From: SYIM01 sp041182885
Lineage (GTDB): Bacteria > Pseudomonadota > Gammaproteobacteria > Burkholderiales > Burkholderiaceae_E
Direction: 5' to 3'
DNA length: 55,427 nucleotides
NCBI GenBank assembly: GCA_049423065.1
Contig: JBMSQB010000019.1
Span: forward strand, 1-55,427
In this document: positions 26,115 to 36,141 of the stretch, in pieces
Position numbering within the stretch: position 1 is the stretch's first letter
Layout of the letters: the number at the start of each line of letters is the position of its first letter
Notes under the pieces: generated by a model
The model's input: only the letters and a program-made list of their open reading frames with translations
What the model was told of the DNA's origin: nothing
Database searches by the model: none
Program-made: the position numbers and the translations under genes

Positions 26115-27347
26115 ATGAGCAGGGATGCGAAAGATCTGATCGTCGGGCTCGATATCGGCACCTCCAAGGTGGTGGCGATCGTTGCGCAGATGCATGCCGA
26201 TGGCCACTACGAGGTGGTCGGGCTCGGCCAGCACGAGGCGCGCGGCCTGAAGAAAGGCGTGGTCGTCAACATCGAGAGCACGGTCGCTTCGATCCAGCGG
26301 GCGCTGGAAGAGGCCGAGCTGATGGCCGACTGCAAGATCCGCACGGTCTACACCGGGATCGCCGGCAGCCATATCCGCAGCTTCAACTCGAGCGGCATGG
26401 TGGCGATCAAGGACAAGGAGGTGAGCGAGGCCGACATGGCTCGCGTGATCGAGACCGCCAAGGCGGTCAACATCCCCACCGATCAGCAGATCCTGCATGT
26501 GCTGCCGCAGGAATTCATCATCGACGGCCAGGAAGACATCCGTGAGCCGATCGGAATGAGCGGCGTGCGGCTCGAGGTAAAGGTGCACATCGTGACCGGT
26601 GCGGTGTCGGCCGCGCAGAACATCGTGAAGTGCGTGCGCCGCTGTGGACTTGAAGTGCAGGACCTGATCCTGCAGCCGCTTGCCTCGTCGGTATCGGTGC
26701 TGTCGCAGGACGAAAAGGAACTGGGCGCGGTGCTGGTCGATATCGGCGGTGGCACCACCGACATCGCAATCTTCACCGCAGGCGCCATCCGGCACACCGC
26801 GGTGATTCCGATTGCCGGCGATCAGATCACCAACGATATCGCGATGGCGTTGCGCACGCCCACTCAGGACGCCGAGGAAATCAAGCTTCGCTTTGGCATC
26901 GCCAAGCAGGCGCTGGTCGATCCTGCGGAAAAAATCGAGGTGCCAGGACTGGGCGATCGTGGCCCCCGCCAGCTCTCGCGTCAGGCGCTTGCGGCGGTGA
27001 TCGAGCCGCGGGTGGAAGAACTGTTCTCGCTCGTCCATCAGGTGATCCGCGAGTCGGGATACGAGGAGCTGCTTTCCTCGGGAATCGTGCTGACCGGTGG
27101 CAGTGCGGAACTGCCGGGTGTGGCCGAACTCGCCGAGGACATTTTTCTCAAGCCGGTCCGGGTGGGCCGGCCGGTGTATTCGGGAGGGCTTGCCGATGTG
27201 GTGCGTTCGCCGCGCTACGCGACAGCGGTGGGCCTGCTTGAGGAAGCGAAGCTGCAGAGGTTGAGGGGCAGGAAGGTGGCGGAACAGTCGGGCTCTTTCA
27301 CGGAGACGCTGCGACGCATGAAGGACTGGTTCACGGGCAATTTTTAA
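26115..27347 (+). CDS. ftsA: Cell division protein FtsA
   Basis: Actin-like protein of 410 residues that tethers FtsZ to the membrane. Phosphate-1 motif GLDIGTSKVVAIVAQ is at the N terminus; LVDIGGGTTDIAIF and VLTGGSAELPGV are the phosphate-2 and adenosine motifs. The C terminus ends in an amphipathic helix (FTETLRRMKDWFTGNF), the usual membrane anchor. The ATG at 26115 follows an AAGG site; an in-frame start inside ftsQ would add an unlikely leader. Confidence 0.97.
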   Translation: MSRDAKDLIVGLDIGTSKVVAIVAQMHADGHYEVVGLGQHEARGLKKGVVVNIESTVASIQRALEEAELMADCKIRTVYTGIAGSHIRSFNSSGMVAIKDKEVSEADMARVIETAKAVNIPTDQQILHVLPQEFIIDGQEDIREPIGMSGVRLEVKVHIVTGAVSAAQNIVKCVRRCGLEVQDLILQPLASSVSVLSQDEKELGAVLVDIGGGTTDIAIFTAGAIRHTAVIPIAGDQITNDIAMALRTPTQDAEEIKLRFGIAKQALVDPAEKIEVPGLGDRGPRQLSRQALAAVIEPRVEELFSLVHQVIRESGYEELLSSGIVLTGGSAELPGVAELAEDIFLKPVRVGRPVYSGGLADVVRSPRYATAVGLLEEAKLQRLRGRKVAEQSGSFTETLRRMKDWFTGNF

Positions 27348-27352
27348 GGAGA
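27346..27352 (+). promoter_or_regulatory. Strong ribosome binding site of ftsZ
   Basis: AAGGAGA overlaps the last two bases of the ftsA stop codon and ends five bases before the ftsZ ATG. It is the strongest Shine-Dalgarno match among the division genes here, consistent with the high FtsZ to FtsA ratio known for bacteria. Confidence 0.7.
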
Positions 27353-27357
27353 CCGCG

Positions 27358-28521
27358 ATGTCGTTTGAAATGATCGAAGAGGAAGTCGAGGGCGCCGTCA
27401 TCAAGGTGATCGGTATCGGTGGGGCGGGCGGTAACGCCGTCAACCACATGGTGCAGCGGGGTGTGCAGGGCGTGGATTTCATCTCGCTCAACACCGATCG
27501 GCAGGCGCTTGCCCGGTCGCTCGCAAGCCACACCATCCAGCTGGGTGGCAACGGTCTGGGCGCGGGCGCGCGGCCCGAGGCGGGGCGTGCTGCCGCTGAA
27601 GCGATGCGGGATGAAATCCGCGCGGCACTCGCCGGCGCGCACATGGTGTTTCTCACCGCCGGCATGGGCAAGGGCACGGGCACCGGCGCCTCGCCCGTGG
27701 TCGCCGAGATCGCCAAGGAGCTCGGCGTGCTGACGGTCGGCGTGGTCACCAAGCCTTTCGATTTCGAGGGCAACCGCAAGATGCAGATCGCCGAGTCGGG
27801 GATCGAGCAGCTTGTCGAGCATGTCGATTCGCTGATCGTGGTGCTCAACCAGAAGCTCTTCGACGTGATGGACGAAGACGCGAGCCTGGAAGATGCCTTC
27901 AAGCGCGCCGACGACGTGCTGCACAACGCGGTCGCCGGTATCGCCGAGATCATCAACGTGCCGGGTCTGGTCAACGTCGACTTTGCCGACGTGCGCACGG
28001 TGATGGGTGAGCAGGGCAAGGCGATGATGGGAATCGGCGAGGCGGGCGGGCTTGATCGGGCGAGGATCGCTGCCGAACAGGCCGTCGCATCCCCGCTTCT
28101 CGATGGCGTAGACCTGCAGGGCGCGCGCGGCGTGATCGTGAACATCACCGCCAACCGGAGCCTGAAGCTGAAGGAAACCAACGAGGTGATCAACACGATC
28201 AAGGCGTTCTGCGCCGACGACGCCACCATCATCCACGGCACGGTGTTCGACGAAAACATGGTCGACAACCTGCGCGTGACCGTGGTGGCGACCGGTATCG
28301 GCAAGCGCGCTTCGCGCCCGGTGCTGGTGCCGCAGACCTCGCTTCGTACCGGCACCGACAATGCGCCGATCGCCGATGCGACGGGCGGCTACGACCGTTT
28401 CGATCAGCCGACCGTCTGGCGCAATCCGCGTGCCAGCGCGGCGGCGCAGGTGCAGGCGCTGGAGGAAAGCGGGGTCGAGCGGTTCGACATCCCGGCGTTT
28501 CTGCGCAAGCAGGCCGACTGA
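27358..28521 (+). CDS. ftsZ: Cell division GTPase FtsZ, with a substituted tubulin signature
   Basis: Tubulin-like GTPase of 387 residues that forms the Z-ring. The N-terminal KVIGIGGAGGNAVNHM, the GLGAGARPE loop at 66-74, the synergy loop NVDFADV and the C-terminal FtsA/ZipA-binding peptide FDIPAFLRKQAD are present. The tubulin signature, normally GGGTGTG, reads GKGTGTG at 104-110; K105 is encoded by AAG at 27670-27672. The segment just before the third nucleotide loop is about three residues shorter than in E. coli (TIQLGGNGLGAGA). The rest of the fold looks intact and it is the only FtsZ seen, so it should be functional. Hairpins follow the gene. Confidence 0.97.
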   Translation: MSFEMIEEEVEGAVIKVIGIGGAGGNAVNHMVQRGVQGVDFISLNTDRQALARSLASHTIQLGGNGLGAGARPEAGRAAAEAMRDEIRAALAGAHMVFLTAGMGKGTGTGASPVVAEIAKELGVLTVGVVTKPFDFEGNRKMQIAESGIEQLVEHVDSLIVVLNQKLFDVMDEDASLEDAFKRADDVLHNAVAGIAEIINVPGLVNVDFADVRTVMGEQGKAMMGIGEAGGLDRARIAAEQAVASPLLDGVDLQGARGVIVNITANRSLKLKETNEVINTIKAFCADDATIIHGTVFDENMVDNLRVTVVATGIGKRASRPVLVPQTSLRTGTDNAPIADATGGYDRFDQPTVWRNPRASAAAQVQALEESGVERFDIPAFLRKQAD

Positions 28522-28551
28522 GGCGGGCCTGCCCGCCGCCTGATGCGGGCA

Positions 28552-28585
28552 ATCCGGATGGCGGACGTCTCCCCGCCATCCGGAT
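28552..28585 (+). terminator. Perfect 13-bp hairpin after ftsZ
   Basis: Positions 28552-28564 and 28573-28585 are exact reverse complements around an eight-base loop, starting 30 bases after the ftsZ stop. The following bases are AGCTGTTT, only a weak T-tract. It likely ends or attenuates dcw transcription or protects the mRNA 3' end. Confidence 0.6.
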
Positions 28586-28593
28586 AGCTGTTT

Positions 28594-28612
28594 GCGCGGG
28601 CCTGACCCGCGC
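28594..28612 (+). terminator. Second hairpin after ftsZ
   Basis: GCGCGGG (28594-28600) pairs with CCCGCGC (28606-28612) around a five-base loop, nine bases after the first hairpin. No T-run follows. It may add to attenuation before the peroxiredoxin gene. Confidence 0.4.
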
Positions 28613-28619
28613 ATGGCCA

Positions 28620-28651
28620 TTGACCGGCGGCACCACACGACCGGTTAAACT
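28620..28651 (+). promoter_or_regulatory. Possible promoter of the peroxiredoxin-lpxC pair
   Basis: TTGACC at 28620-28625 is followed by TTAAAC at 28645-28650 or TAAACT at 28646-28651, with a long 19-20 base spacer. It lies after the ftsZ hairpins and before AGGAG at 28672 and the gene start. The spacing is suboptimal, so this is tentative. Confidence 0.35.
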
Positions 28652-28685
28652 TTCGTTTCCCCAATTTTCTTCAGGAGCCCTCACC

Positions 28686-29189
28686 ATGACGATCAAGGTC
28701 GGCGATCGCGTACCGGATGCCACGCTGTTTGAATTCATCGAGGTCGAGGGCAATGGCTGCTCGGTCGGCCCCAACGCCTTCAAGGTTGCCGATATCGTCG
28801 GCGGCAAGAAAATCGCCGTGTTCGGTTTGCCGGGTGCCTTCACACCCACCTGCTCGGCGCAGCATGTGCCGAGCTACGTCAAGCATGTCGATGCGCTGAA
28901 AGCCAAGGGCATTTCAGAGATCTGGTGTGTGTCGGTCAATGACGCATTTGTAATGGGCGCCTGGGCGCGCGATCAGAAGGCGGCCGGCAAGGTGCGCATG
29001 ATGGCCGATGGCAGCGCCGAGTTCACCAGGAAGCTGGGCCTGGAACTCGACCTGACCGGTCGGGGAATGGGCGTGCGCATGCAGCGCTTCTCGATGGTGA
29101 TCGACAATGGCGTGGTGAGCCAGCTCAATATCGAAGCCGCAGGCAAGTATGAAGCTTCGAGCGCCGAGGCAATGCTCGCCAAGCTTTGA
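28686..29189 (+). CDS. Peroxiredoxin (Prx5-type, AhpC/TSA family)
   Basis: Thiol peroxidase of 167 residues that reduces hydrogen and organic peroxides. The peroxidatic cysteine is C56 in PGAFTPTCSAQHVP; WCVSVNDAFVMGAWARDQ and VRMQRFSMVIDNGVV are typical of the Prx5 group. C25 and the cysteine in EIWCVSV are further cysteines whose role is open. The start at 28686 follows AGGAG. Its place between ftsZ and lpxC is common in Burkholderiales and does not itself imply a division role. Confidence 0.93.
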   Translation: MTIKVGDRVPDATLFEFIEVEGNGCSVGPNAFKVADIVGGKKIAVFGLPGAFTPTCSAQHVPSYVKHVDALKAKGISEIWCVSVNDAFVMGAWARDQKAAGKVRMMADGSAEFTRKLGLELDLTGRGMGVRMQRFSMVIDNGVVSQLNIEAAGKYEASSAEAMLAKL

Positions 29190-29214
29190 GGCAGATCTAG
29201 AGGCCGGCGATCCG

Positions 29215-30141
29215 ATGATGCGGCAGCGCACGATTCGCGAGCGGGTCCGCACAGTCGGTGTCGGCCTTCACTCCGGCGAGCGGGTTGAACTCACGTTGAG
29301 GCCCGCTCTGCCCGACACCGGCATCGTTTTTCACCGGGTCGATCTGGAGCCGCCGGTTTCTCTGGCTGCCCGTGCCGACTCGGTCAATGACACGCGGATG
29401 GCGTCCACGCTGTCGGCTCAGGCGCCCGGAGCCGACACGGTTCGGGTGGCCACGGTCGAGCATCTCATGTCGGCCCTCGCAGGTCTGGGCATCGACAATC
29501 TTCACGTCGATGTGGATGCGGCCGAAATCCCGATTCTCGACGGTTCGTCGGCATCATTCGTGTATCTGCTGCGCTCGGCCGGCATTCTCGAGCAGTCCGC
29601 GCCCAAACGGTTCATCCGGGTGACCGCGCCCATTGAGGTGCGAGATGGCGACAAATTTGCGCGCCTCGAGCCGCACTTCGGCTTTCGGCTCGACTTTTCC
29701 ATCAGTTTCGGCCACCCCGCCATTGATGCCACCGGCCAGCGGATCGTGGTGGACTTCGCCGAACGCTCGTACACGCGCGAGGTGGCGCGGGCCCGCACCT
29801 TCGGTTTCATGCGTGATGTCGAGGCGCTACGCTCCAACGGGCTCGCCAAGGGCGGCAACCTCGGTAACGCCATCGTCATGGACGAGTACCGGGTCCTGAA
29901 CGATGAGGGGCTTCGGATCAACGATGAATTCGCCATGCACAAGGTGCTGGATGCCATCGGCGATCTGTATCTGGTCGGGCACCCGCTGCTCGCGGGCTAT
30001 GTGGCGCACAAATCCGGCCACGCCCTGAACAACCTGTTGCTGCGCGAGTTGCTCGCGCGGACCGACTGCTGGCAGTGGGCCACCTTCACTGGCTCGCGCG
30101 AGGTGCCCAGGCTCTTCGAACTCGACTGGCGAACCGCCTGA
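29215..30141 (+). CDS. lpxC: UDP-3-O-acyl-N-acetylglucosamine deacetylase LpxC
   Basis: Zinc deacetylase of 308 residues that commits precursor to lipid A. The N terminus MMRQRTIRERVRTVGVGLHS matches homologues from the first methionine (29215). Zinc ligands sit in VEHLMSALAGLGIDN and in MHKVLDAIGDLYLVGHPLL; the general base region is ILDGSSASFVY. It lies 25 bases after the peroxiredoxin gene, probably co-transcribed. Presence proves an LPS-type outer membrane. Confidence 0.97.
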   Translation: MMRQRTIRERVRTVGVGLHSGERVELTLRPALPDTGIVFHRVDLEPPVSLAARADSVNDTRMASTLSAQAPGADTVRVATVEHLMSALAGLGIDNLHVDVDAAEIPILDGSSASFVYLLRSAGILEQSAPKRFIRVTAPIEVRDGDKFARLEPHFGFRLDFSISFGHPAIDATGQRIVVDFAERSYTREVARARTFGFMRDVEALRSNGLAKGGNLGNAIVMDEYRVLNDEGLRINDEFAMHKVLDAIGDLYLVGHPLLAGYVAHKSGHALNNLLLRELLARTDCWQWATFTGSREVPRLFELDWRTA

Positions 30142-30142
30142 C

Positions 30143-30212
30143 GAGGGCGATCGCCTGAGCGCAACCTCCTGAGCGCAACCGCCAGGGCGCAACCCCTCGA
30201 GGGTAACCGCCC
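30143..30212. repeat. Five tandem copies of a 14-bp unit after lpxC
   Basis: Units begin at 30143, 30157, 30171, 30185 and 30199 with no gaps. The core GAGCGCAACC is exact in units 2 and 3, one base off in unit 4 and degenerate in units 1 and 5. They fill almost the whole space between the convergent ends of lpxC and the DUF721 gene. The period is not a multiple of three, so they are not protein repeats. They could be a slippage-prone minisatellite. Confidence 0.75.
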
Positions 30213-30227
30213 GAGCAGGGGCCCGGG

Positions 30228-30683
30228 CTACCGGTCGTGTTCAGCCCGCTGGTGACGAATCAGGGCGGCGAGCGCCCGCCGCAACCCCTCCGACTGTGCA
30301 CTCGCCTCAAGCGCTTCGAATCCCGACAGCGCGGCCTCCGGGATCGGGGTGCGTGGCGGTCCCGGGGGGGGCCGCACCGCGTCAGCCGGGTTCCGACGGG
30401 TACGAATGCGCAGGCGGGCGACCGCTGCACCCCGCCGCCTGAGATGGTCGACCAGCGTGGGTTCGAGCTGGCGCAGGCGGGCGGCTTCGGCGGCATTGCG
30501 CGCGGCGATCGCGAGCGTGCCATCTTCGGACAGACTGAGCACGGTGAGCGGCGACTGGGGGTAGCTTGCCGATACCATCGCCTGCAGTTCGACCATGCTT
30601 GCGAGCCGGCTGGCCACCTCGCGGAAAGCGGGTTCGGCCTGCAGCCAGTCGATGGCGCTTGCCCGTTTGCTTGCAGCGCTCAT
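30228..30683 (-). CDS. DUF721 (DciA-like) protein
   Basis: Basic protein of 151 residues from the ATG at 30683. The DUF721 core is seen in the first 100 residues: ASRLASMVELQAMVSASYP and LTVLSLSEDGTLAIAARNAAEAARLRQLEPTL split across the K-homology-like fold, followed by a proline- and arginine-rich tail. Better-studied members are DciA, which loads the replicative helicase in bacteria lacking DnaC; this role is inferred. The frame continues upstream but lacks family similarity. It converges on lpxC and diverges from secA, a common Burkholderiales arrangement. Confidence 0.8.
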   Translation of the reverse strand: MSAASKRASAIDWLQAEPAFREVASRLASMVELQAMVSASYPQSPLTVLSLSEDGTLAIAARNAAEAARLRQLEPTLVDHLRRRGAAVARLRIRTRRNPADAVRPPPGPPRTPIPEAALSGFEALEASAQSEGLRRALAALIRHQRAEHDR

Positions 30684-30714
30684 CAGACCATCCCAAGGCC
30701 GCCGAGCGCGGACT

Positions 30715-30736
30715 GCGCAGGCTTGAAAGCCTGCGC
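30715..30736. repeat. Inverted repeat upstream of the DUF721 gene
   Basis: GCGCAGGCTT (30715-30724) and AAGCCTGCGC (30727-30736) are exact reverse complements separated by two bases. It lies 31 bases before the DUF721 start on the reverse strand. A 22-base near-palindrome in this place could be an operator or a 5' leader hairpin. Confidence 0.5.
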
Positions 30737-30917
30737 GCGAGCGGACCCCGACGATTCGCTGGGAATGGTTGGCCGCCTGAGCGGCGACGAACGGCGCATC
30801 GGATCTCCTGATGGCAGGTTGTCGTTGGACGGGCGGCCGGTCTGCGGCGTGCCCCGGATGTTTGGCGGGTATGCCGTTGGTCCGCACCCATGCCGGCGGT
30901 TCCCGCTCGCTTGCAGG

Positions 30918-30951
30918 CTAGCACGACCGGTGCGGTCTTGCGTGCTAGACT
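30918..30951 (+). promoter_or_regulatory. Inverted repeat overlapping a possible extended -10 promoter of secA
   Basis: CTAGCACG (30918-30925) and CGTGCTAG (30941-30948) are exact reverse complements. The right arm merges with TGCTAGACT (30943-30951), an extended -10 element, with a weak -35 (ACGACC at 30923). A transcript from here would carry a leader of about 165 bases before secA, including the 30991-31007 hairpin. Regulation at this site is inferred. Confidence 0.4.
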
Positions 30952-30990
30952 CCCGCGGTTTCACCCTCGTCGGTCCCCCGCGCGGACCTG

Positions 30991-31007
30991 CCAGCCCTTC
31001 AGGCTGG
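30991..31007 (+). other. Short hairpin in the presumed secA leader
   Basis: CCAGCC (30991-30996) pairs with GGCTGG (31002-31007) around CTTCA. There is no T-run after it. It could be a leader element; no short leader gene comparable to secM was recognised in the 440-base gap. Confidence 0.35.
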
Positions 31008-31043
31008 GCCTCCCAGGCTGAGCCGCCCATGCGCCGGGCCTGA

Positions 31044-31099
31044 TCGGACGACACTGGCGGGACAACACCGACGGGACAACACCGACTGAGCCACACGGC
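31044..31099. repeat. 14-bp tandem repeat just upstream of secA
   Basis: Two exact tandem copies of CGGGACAACACCGA occupy 31058-31071 and 31072-31085. In the same register, 31044-31057 matches at nine of 14 positions and 31086-31099 at eight, so the array looks like a decaying four-unit repeat. It ends 25 bases before the secA ATG. No good ribosome site lies between them. Confidence 0.65.
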
Positions 31100-31124
31100 C
31101 AGGCGACCAGAGCGCACCACGACG

Positions 31125-33900
<2,776 letters not shown>

Positions 33901-33917
<17 letters not shown>

Positions 33918-33935
33918 GGGGCGGGCCGTTTCCTT
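33901..33935 (+). terminator. Terminator-like hairpin overlapping the secA stop
   Basis: ACGGCC (33901-33906) pairs with GGCCGT (33924-33929), with further pairing inside, and TTTCCTT follows. The stem spans the secA TGA at 33915. It resembles a weak intrinsic terminator before argJ. Confidence 0.5.
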
Positions 33936-33961
33936 ACTGTCTCCAGGCCTCGGAGGGCGCG

Positions 33962-35191
33962 ATGCCAGTCAACCTCACGATTCCCGAACGCGCGTCGCTC
34001 TCGTCAGTGGCGGGCGTGTCGATCGGTACCGCCATGGCGGGCATTCGCAAGGCCGGCCGCCGCGATGTGCTGATTCTCAAGCTCGCCGCCGGCGCGCGCG
34101 CGGCCGGCGTGTTCACCCAAAACAGGTTCTGTGCCGCACCGGTGCAAGTGTGCCGCGAGCATTTGCAGGCGAGCGCAGGCGCCATTCGGGCGCTGCTGGT
34201 GAACACGGGCTGCGCCAATGCCGGCACCGGTGAACTGGGCCTTCAGAACGCCCGCGCAAGCTGCGACAGTGTGGCGAAAGTGCTGGGCTGCGAAGCCAAC
34301 CAGGTGCTGCCCTTTTCCACCGGCGTGATTCTCGAGCACCTCCCCATGGATCGGCTGGATGCGGGGATCGGGCTGGCCGCCGGCGCGCTCGGCCAGGCGG
34401 ATTGGCTCGATGCTGCGCAGGCGATCATGACCACCGATACGCTGCCCAAGGCGGCCTCGCGCCGCGTGTCGATCGGCGGGCGCGAGGTTGCCGTGTCGGG
34501 CATCTCCAAGGGTGCCGGCATGATCCGCCCGAACATGGCGACCATGCTGGGTTTTCTTGCCACCGACGCGGCGGTTTCGCAGCCGCTCCTCGAACGCTGG
34601 GTGCGCGAGATCGCTGATCTGAGCTTTAATCGGGTCACGGTCGATGGTGATACCTCCACCAACGACTCGTTCATCCTGGTCGCAACCGGCGCAGCCGGCG
34701 TGAGCATCGAACGCGCAACCGATCCGGGCGCAGCCGAACTGCTGGCCGCGCTCACCGCCACCGCCCAGCAGCTCGCCCAGGCGATCGTGCGCGATGGCGA
34801 AGGGGCGACCAAATTCATCACCATCCGGGTGGAAGCGGCCCGAACCGATGCCGAGGCGGCCGCCGTGGCCTACGCCATCGCGCATTCGCCGCTGGTCAAG
34901 ACCGCGTTCTTTGCGTCGGACCCCAACCTGGGCCGCATTCTTGCGGCGGTGGGCTATGCCGGCGTAGCCGATCTCGATGTCAATGCAGTCGATCTCTTTC
35001 TCGACGATGTTCATGTCGCCACCCGTGGCGGCCGACATCCGGCCTACCTCGAGGAAGCCGGCCAGCGGGTGATGAAAAACGCCGAAATCACGGTTCGCGT
35101 GGTGCTGGGTCGCGGCACGGCTGCAACCACCGTCTGGACCTGCGACCTTTCCCATGACTATGTCTCGATCAATGCCGACTACCGCTCGTAA
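33962..35191 (+). CDS. argJ: Bifunctional glutamate N-acetyltransferase/amino-acid acetyltransferase ArgJ
   Basis: Recycles the acetyl group in arginine synthesis, transferring it from N-acetylornithine to glutamate; some homologues also use acetyl-CoA. The 409-residue proenzyme cleaves itself before the nucleophile T194 in RPNMATMLGFLATD. NTGCANAGTGELG and TVDGDTSTNDSF are typical. Whether it is mono- or bifunctional cannot be read from the sequence. It overlaps the DUF815 gene at its end. Confidence 0.95.
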   Translation: MPVNLTIPERASLSSVAGVSIGTAMAGIRKAGRRDVLILKLAAGARAAGVFTQNRFCAAPVQVCREHLQASAGAIRALLVNTGCANAGTGELGLQNARASCDSVAKVLGCEANQVLPFSTGVILEHLPMDRLDAGIGLAAGALGQADWLDAAQAIMTTDTLPKAASRRVSIGGREVAVSGISKGAGMIRPNMATMLGFLATDAAVSQPLLERWVREIADLSFNRVTVDGDTSTNDSFILVATGAAGVSIERATDPGAAELLAALTATAQQLAQAIVRDGEGATKFITIRVEAARTDAEAAAVAYAIAHSPLVKTAFFASDPNLGRILAAVGYAGVADLDVNAVDLFLDDVHVATRGGRHPAYLEEAGQRVMKNAEITVRVVLGRGTAATTVWTCDLSHDYVSINADYRS

Positions 35192-36125
35192 ATCCGCTCC
35201 GCCGGCTGAAGCCGCCCGCACCGTTGACCCGGCCGCCGAACTGCTGGCGCAGGTGGCGCCGCTACTGTCTCAGCTCGCATCACTGATGCCGGGTGCGGTG
35301 GCACCCGACTGGTCGGCCGCCACCGCGTTCCGTTGGCGGCGGCGCGTCTCGGCGTTTGGCTCGCGTGGCGAACTGCAACCGGTCCGCACAATGTCATCCA
35401 TCCGGCTGGCCGATCTGCACAACATCGACGAACAGAAGTCGGTGATCGACCGCAACACCCGACAGTTCGTGCGTGGCCTTCCCGCCAACAATGTGCTGCT
35501 CACAGGCTCGCGCGGCACCGGCAAGTCATCGCTCATCAAGGCCTGTCTCAACCAGTATGCGAGGCAGGGGTTACGGCTGATCGAGGTCGACAAGAGCGAT
35601 CTGGCCGACCTCTATGACATCGTTGAACTGGTGGCCGACCGCCCCGAGCGCTTCATCGTGTTCTGCGATGACCTGTCCTTTGAGGAAGGTGAAGCGGGGT
35701 ACAAGGCGCTCAAGTCGGCGCTGGACGGGTCGGTCGCGGCGCAGTCGGACAACGTGCTGATCTATGCCACCTCCAATCGCCGGCACCTCATGCCCGAGAA
35801 GATGAGCGAGAACCTCACCGCCAAGCACCAGGAGGATGGCGAAATCCATCCGGGTGAAACTGTCGAGGAGAAAATTTCCCTCTCCGAGCGCTTCGGCCTG
35901 TGGGTGTCGTTTTATCCGTTCCGGCAGGAGGAATACCTCGATGTGGTCGCGCACTGGCTTGGCCACTTCGGCTGCTCGGCGGCCGACATCGAGGATGCCC
36001 GGGGCGATGCGCTGCGGTTTGCCCTGGAGCGCGGATCGCGTTCCGGTCGGGTTGCCTGGCAGTTTGCGCGCGACTGGTCAGGGCAGGCACGCCTGAAGCC
36101 GGCCCGCGCCAACCGCCGCCGCTAG
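35154..36125 (+). CDS. DUF815 family AAA-type ATPase
   Basis: Predicted cytoplasmic ATPase of up to 323 residues with unknown role. Walker A is LLTGSRGTGKSSLIKA near residue 115 and Walker B FIVFCDDLSFE near 168; a sensor-like asparagine lies in YATSNRRHLMPEKM. Later SLSERFGLWVSFYPF is typical of DUF815. Starts at 35154, 35160 or 35172 are possible, all overlapping argJ by 20-38 bases. It commonly precedes a mutT gene in betaproteobacteria. Confidence 0.85.
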   Translation: MTMSRSMPTTARKSAPPAEAARTVDPAAELLAQVAPLLSQLASLMPGAVAPDWSAATAFRWRRRVSAFGSRGELQPVRTMSSIRLADLHNIDEQKSVIDRNTRQFVRGLPANNVLLTGSRGTGKSSLIKACLNQYARQGLRLIEVDKSDLADLYDIVELVADRPERFIVFCDDLSFEEGEAGYKALKSALDGSVAAQSDNVLIYATSNRRHLMPEKMSENLTAKHQEDGEIHPGETVEEKISLSERFGLWVSFYPFRQEEYLDVVAHWLGHFGCSAADIEDARGDALRFALERGSRSGRVAWQFARDWSGQARLKPARANRRR

Positions 36126-36141
36126 AGGCGGGCAGCAGGCT

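Noticed and set aside
25668..28361. A long open frame on the reverse strand across ftsQ, ftsA and ftsZ
   Set aside because: It is antisense to three certain genes, has biased low-complexity composition and no family motif. Long antisense frames are expected in GC-rich DNA.
28686..29189. Peroxiredoxin gene inside the division/envelope cluster as a novelty
   Set aside because: The order ftsZ, peroxiredoxin, lpxC is familiar from Burkholderiales.
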